64,000 nucleotides of DNA, taken from Endozoicomonas gorgoniicola (lineage in GTDB: Bacteria; Pseudomonadota; Gammaproteobacteria; Pseudomonadales; Endozoicomonadaceae). Below, piece by piece: positions 60,890 to 64,000 of this stretch. Position numbers and translations under genes: made by a program. The notes beneath the pieces are model-generated. The model saw only the letters and a program-made list of their open reading frames with translations. It searched no databases and was not told where the DNA came from. How positions within the stretch are numbered: position 1 is the stretch's first letter; the number at the start of each line of letters is the position of its first letter. The stretch lies in the NCBI RefSeq assembly GCF_025562715.2, contig NZ_JAPFCC010000001.1:496001-560000 (forward strand). Reading direction: 5' to 3'.

Positions 60890-62386
60890 ATGCAAGAAGT
60901 TAATGTTCATACACCTGCGTTGACAAACCATCTGCGGCAGCTGCTGCAGAAGCCTGCACCGGGTGTGCCTGTTGTGCGAATTGAGCAGCCTGTGCCTGTG
61001 TGTAACCTGATGTCGTGGCTGGAATATCAAAAGAGCCCTCAGCCTGAAAAGAGCCCTCAGCCTGAAAACAGCCCTCAGCCTGAAAACAGCCTTCAGCCTG
61101 AAAACACCCTTCAGCGAAAGGAAAGTAACCAGCAGCGGTCTTACTGGCGTGACCGGGATGCGGATATAGAAATTGCGACCCTGGGTCAGAGCTGGAGTAT
61201 GCCGGTTCCGACACGACGGGAGCTGCCTGAAGCGGCAGACAGGGCTGTCAGCCTTATAAACGACTCGGGCGTCTGGGCTGAAAAAGCCCGCTCATTGCTG
61301 TGGCTGTCGTTTTCAGATGTTGACCGCATGGTCTGGCCAGCCTTTGGTTATGGCTGTGTGTATCTGCCACGGATTGAAATGGTGTTAACCCGCAAAGGGG
61401 CGACACTGGCCTGCTATTTACTGGCTGAGTCAGATGAGCTCTGGCAGTCAGAAATTGTCAGCGCGCTTAAACAGCTGGATGCCATCAACTGGCAGATATC
61501 TGATGAGCAGGACGCTTATCAGCTTGGCCCCTTGCGCTACCAGCCGGAGCAGGCGGGTTATAACCGCTGTATGGCCAGGGCAAAACAGGCTCTTGCGGCG
61601 GGTGAAATGCAGAAAGTTGTACTGTCACGTTCGGCCTCAACCACAATTGAGGGTACTTTCAGCCCCTGGCGACTACTGCAGCACTGGCGGATGGCGAACC
61701 CCCGCTCTTATGTTTTTGCTGTTGAAGCCCGTAATGGCGACCTGTTTTTTGGTTGCTCCCCGGAACGACTGATGGCCCGGCGTGGGAGAGTCATTCATAC
61801 TGAAGCACTGGCTGGAACCGCTCCCAGGGGAAGTACCCGGGAAGAAGACAGCGTTCTGGAGCAGTCGTTATTAAACGACCGTAAAAACATTCATGAAAAC
61901 CTGCTGGTACTGAAAGATATCCGTGACCGGCTGGGGATTTTGTGCCAGTCACTGGAAGCAGACCGAAGCCATTCAGTGGTTAAACTCAAATCCATCCAGC
62001 ATTTGCGCTATCTGATCCGGGGAGTACTTAATGCAGGAGTGACCGATGGCGAACTTCTGGCTGCCCTGCATCCGACACCGGCTGTGGGGGGAACCAGTCG
62101 GGAAGTGGCCATGCAGTTTATTGAGAACCATGAAGGTTATGCCCGTGGACTTTATGCGGGTGTCTTTGGTGTTGTCTCGCCTGAGCATACCGAAATGGCT
62201 GTTACCATCCGTTCCGGGTTGTTACGACAACTGTCTAATAACTTGCAGCAACTGTCGTTATTTACCGGAGGCGGTATTGTTCAGGGTTCTGACAGTGTCG
62301 AGGAGTGGAAGGAGCTGAACAATAAACTGGCAACGGTGTACTCGTTGCTGAAGGACGCTGAGCAGGAAAGCTTTGCACTCTCGTAG
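60890..62386 (+). CDS. menF: Isochorismate synthase MenF
   Basis: Converts chorismate to isochorismate at the start of menaquinone synthesis. The 498-residue protein has the chorismate-binding domain in its C-terminal half: KVVLSRSA, FFGCSPERLMAR, EALAGTAPRG, HPTPAVGGTSRE and GYARGLYAGVFG with the Mg-binding glutamates. Near residues 48-76 the sequence carries a Ser-Pro-Gln-Pro-Glu-Asn repeat not expected in MenF. MenD follows 78 bp later. The presence of men genes fits respiration at low oxygen alongside the cbb3 oxidase. Confidence 0.92.
   Translation: MQEVNVHTPALTNHLRQLLQKPAPGVPVVRIEQPVPVCNLMSWLEYQKSPQPEKSPQPENSPQPENSLQPENTLQRKESNQQRSYWRDRDADIEIATLGQSWSMPVPTRRELPEAADRAVSLINDSGVWAEKARSLLWLSFSDVDRMVWPAFGYGCVYLPRIEMVLTRKGATLACYLLAESDELWQSEIVSALKQLDAINWQISDEQDAYQLGPLRYQPEQAGYNRCMARAKQALAAGEMQKVVLSRSASTTIEGTFSPWRLLQHWRMANPRSYVFAVEARNGDLFFGCSPERLMARRGRVIHTEALAGTAPRGSTREEDSVLEQSLLNDRKNIHENLLVLKDIRDRLGILCQSLEADRSHSVVKLKSIQHLRYLIRGVLNAGVTDGELLAALHPTPAVGGTSREVAMQFIENHEGYARGLYAGVFGVVSPEHTEMAVTIRSGLLRQLSNNLQQLSLFTGGGIVQGSDSVEEWKELNNKLATVYSLLKDAEQESFALS
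61030..61117 (+). repeat. 18-bp in-frame repeats in menF
   Basis: About five copies of agccctcagcctgaaaac run in tandem, each encoding six residues (SPQPEN-like). The repeats lie in the variable N-terminal part of the enzyme, so changes in number should be tolerated. Confidence 0.85.
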
Positions 62387-62464
62387 CTTACAACTTCTAA
62401 CCTCTCCGGGTTGTGAATAAACAGCCTGTTGTCTATCACTATTGGCTTTTGTGTGAATCTGTTG

Positions 62465-64000
62465 ATGAAATTTCCAACCCGGCATCCCAACCTGAATAGT
62501 TTATGGTCAGCTCTGGTACTGGAAGAACTCTGGCGGCTGGGCGTTGAGCATATCTGCATTGCACCGGGCTCCCGTTCGGCGCCACTGACTCTGGCGGCTG
62601 CGGTTCACCCCCGGCTCCGGCAACATGTCCATTTCGATGAACGGGGACTGGCTTTTTTTGCCCTGGGTCTGGCGAAGAGCAGTGGCAGACCGGTGGCGGT
62701 GATAACGACATCAGGAACAGCGGTACCAAACTTGTACCCTGCCATTGTAGAAGCGCGACAGTCTGGCGTACCGCTGGTGATTATTACGGCTGACCGCCCG
62801 CCTGAACTGATTGACTGTGGTGCGAATCAGGCCATAGAACAGCAGGATATTTTTTCCGGTTATCCGGGAGCAACCATTCGATTACCCACCCCAAGTCTGG
62901 ATATCCCTGCTAACTGGCTGTTGACCAGCATTGATCAGGCTTATGCCCGCTCCTGTCGGCAGGGCCTGCCACTGCATATTAACTGTATGTTCCGGGAACC
63001 GCTGTACCCGGGCAAAAAGGATGAAGACTACTCTCTGTACCTGGCTGAAACGACTCGCTGGATTGAGTCCGGTTCACCGCATACGGAATATGAACTGCAC
63101 GGGGATGGTAGTTTAAATGCCAGCCCTGTGTCGTGGGCTGAATTTATGTCAGGTAAAGGATTAGTGGTGGTTGGTCGTCTGAGAACCAGCGACGATGTCG
63201 ATGCTGTACTGGCTCTGTCGCAGAGGCTGGGCTGGCCGGTTCTGGCGGATATTCAGTCCCAGTTGCACGGGCATCCTGCCGTTATCCGGCATAGTGACCT
63301 GTTGCTGGCATCCCGCTCAGGCAGGGCATTAATGTGTCAGGCTGATCGCGTGTTTCAGGTCGGGGGGCATCTGATTTCCAAACGGCTTGACCATTTTCTT
63401 GGCAGCCATCGCTGGCAGCATTATTACATGCTGGGGCGTGAAGTCAGACGAATGGATACCGGCCATTGCCAGACTTATCGCATGGTTGGCAATATCGGCA
63501 GAATCTGTCATCAGTTGGCACAGCTGCACGCTGCGTCAGATGCACCGCTGCTGCCAGAATGGCTCAACGCTTTTGAGACGCAGGAGCAACATATTTCCAG
63601 TGTCGTACGACAACAGCAGTCAGAGTCTCTGTCCGAGAGCTGGATTGGCACACATCTGTCAACACTGTTGCCAGAAGATGTATCCCTGTTTATAGGCAAC
63701 AGTTTGCCCATCCGTCTGATCGATATGTTTTCTGCCCATCGTTCTTATGGTGTCTACACTAATCGGGGGGCAAGTGGCATTGATGGTCTGATAGCGACTG
63801 CCGCTGGATGCTCTGTAGCGACGCTGAAACCGCTGGTTCTGCTGCTGGGAGATATTTCGTTCCTGCATGACCTGAATTCTTTGCAGCTAGTCAGAAATCT
63901 TGATTCCCCAATGCTGATCATTTTGTTAAACAACGACGGTGGCGGCATTTTCAATCTGTTGCCACTGGCAAAGGGTGATTCAGCTATCAGGAGCCGGGCC
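62465..64000 (+). CDS. menD: Menaquinone synthase MenD, 5' part (runs off window)
   Basis: 2-succinyl-5-enolpyruvyl-6-hydroxy-3-cyclohexene-1-carboxylate synthase, a thiamine-diphosphate enzyme that joins isochorismate and 2-oxoglutarate. The frame from ATG 62465 is open to the end of the window (512 codons). MenD marks: IAPGSRSAPLTLAA near residue 35, the early ThDP glutamate in HFDERGLAFFALG, TTSGTAVPNLYPA, and near the edge GDISFLHDLNSL and NNDGGGIFNLLP. The last part of the gene is outside the window. Confidence 0.93.
   Translation, partial: MKFPTRHPNLNSLWSALVLEELWRLGVEHICIAPGSRSAPLTLAAAVHPRLRQHVHFDERGLAFFALGLAKSSGRPVAVITTSGTAVPNLYPAIVEARQSGVPLVIITADRPPELIDCGANQAIEQQDIFSGYPGATIRLPTPSLDIPANWLLTSIDQAYARSCRQGLPLHINCMFREPLYPGKKDEDYSLYLAETTRWIESGSPHTEYELHGDGSLNASPVSWAEFMSGKGLVVVGRLRTSDDVDAVLALSQRLGWPVLADIQSQLHGHPAVIRHSDLLLASRSGRALMCQADRVFQVGGHLISKRLDHFLGSHRWQHYYMLGREVRRMDTGHCQTYRMVGNIGRICHQLAQLHAASDAPLLPEWLNAFETQEQHISSVVRQQQSESLSESWIGTHLSTLLPEDVSLFIGNSLPIRLIDMFSAHRSYGVYTNRGASGIDGLIATAAGCSVATLKPLVLLLGDISFLHDLNSLQLVRNLDSPMLIILLNNDGGGIFNLLPLAKGDSAIRSRA

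Noticed and set aside
1..64000. tRNA, rRNA or prophage regions
   Set aside because: No cloverleaf-like or rRNA-like stretch and no run of phage structural genes was seen; the lone phage-like hint (22315-22848) is isolated.

Overview
The window is a piece of a gammaproteobacterial chromosome. Core genes match gamma families closely (ybiT, sprT, bax, ttcA, yacL, tusA, pdxB, menF-menD, fnr-hemN and a ccoNOQP/ccoGHIS cbb3 oxidase cluster). Between them sit expanded families of secreted or effector-like proteins and several mobile elements. This mix of a marine-gamma core, eukaryote-like proteins, a mucin-targeting-type M60 peptidase and much recent duplication fits an invertebrate-associated lineage such as Endozoicomonadaceae. 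That taxonomic guess is an inference from gene content only.

Layout. 0-3.3 kb: end of a secreted-protein gene, sprT, and a ZntA-type metal exporter behind a palindromic promoter. 3.3-8.6 kb: two copies of a secreted protein with 24-residue acidic repeats (one split by an IS1-family element) and an unknown exported protein. 8.8-24.4 kb: housekeeping genes (ybiT, LysR regulator/frmA/frmB formaldehyde detoxification, bax, two DUF547 genes, ttcA, a DksA-like gene, apt, fnr) with an exported membrane protein and an M60-like peptidase. 24.7-36.3 kb: hemN and the cbb3 oxidase structural and assembly genes, with FNR boxes before hemN and ccoN. 36.8-46.4 kb: a GumN-like protein and three tandem copies of a YopT/AvrPphB-like (C58) cysteine-protease candidate on a 981-bp repeat; an IS110 element splits the third copy and a MITE-like element follows it. 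DyP peroxidase, tusA, azoR, pirin and a fourth C58-like gene complete the block. 46.5-52.7 kb: lipoprotein, pdxB, a solo tnpB element, a membrane di-iron hydroxylase and an ACT-domain protein. 52.7-59.8 kb: six paralogous genes for five-finger Kruppel-type C2H2 zinc-finger proteins, in two tandem arrays around yacL and a membrane-protein gene. 60.1-64 kb: two small unknown genes, menF and the start of menD.

Two results stand out. First, the six zinc-finger proteins have the plan of a eukaryotic transcription factor: five C2H2 fingers with TGEKP-type linkers, a Ser/Thr-rich region and an acidic/hydrophobic tail. The contact helices of fingers 1-4 differ between copies, whereas finger 5 and the tail are nearly constant. 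This looks like a diversifying set of host-directed DNA-binding effectors, comparable in concept to TAL effectors. Second, all three expanded families here (acidic-repeat proteins, C58 proteases, zinc fingers) grew the same way. The duplicated blocks end inside neighbouring housekeeping genes and leave short, fused gene fragments as scars (zntA + exported gene; DyP + pirin; hydroxylase + ACT gene; yacL + membrane gene + small gene).

I saw no rRNA, tRNA or CRISPR array. No searches were run; family names rest on motifs recognised by eye.
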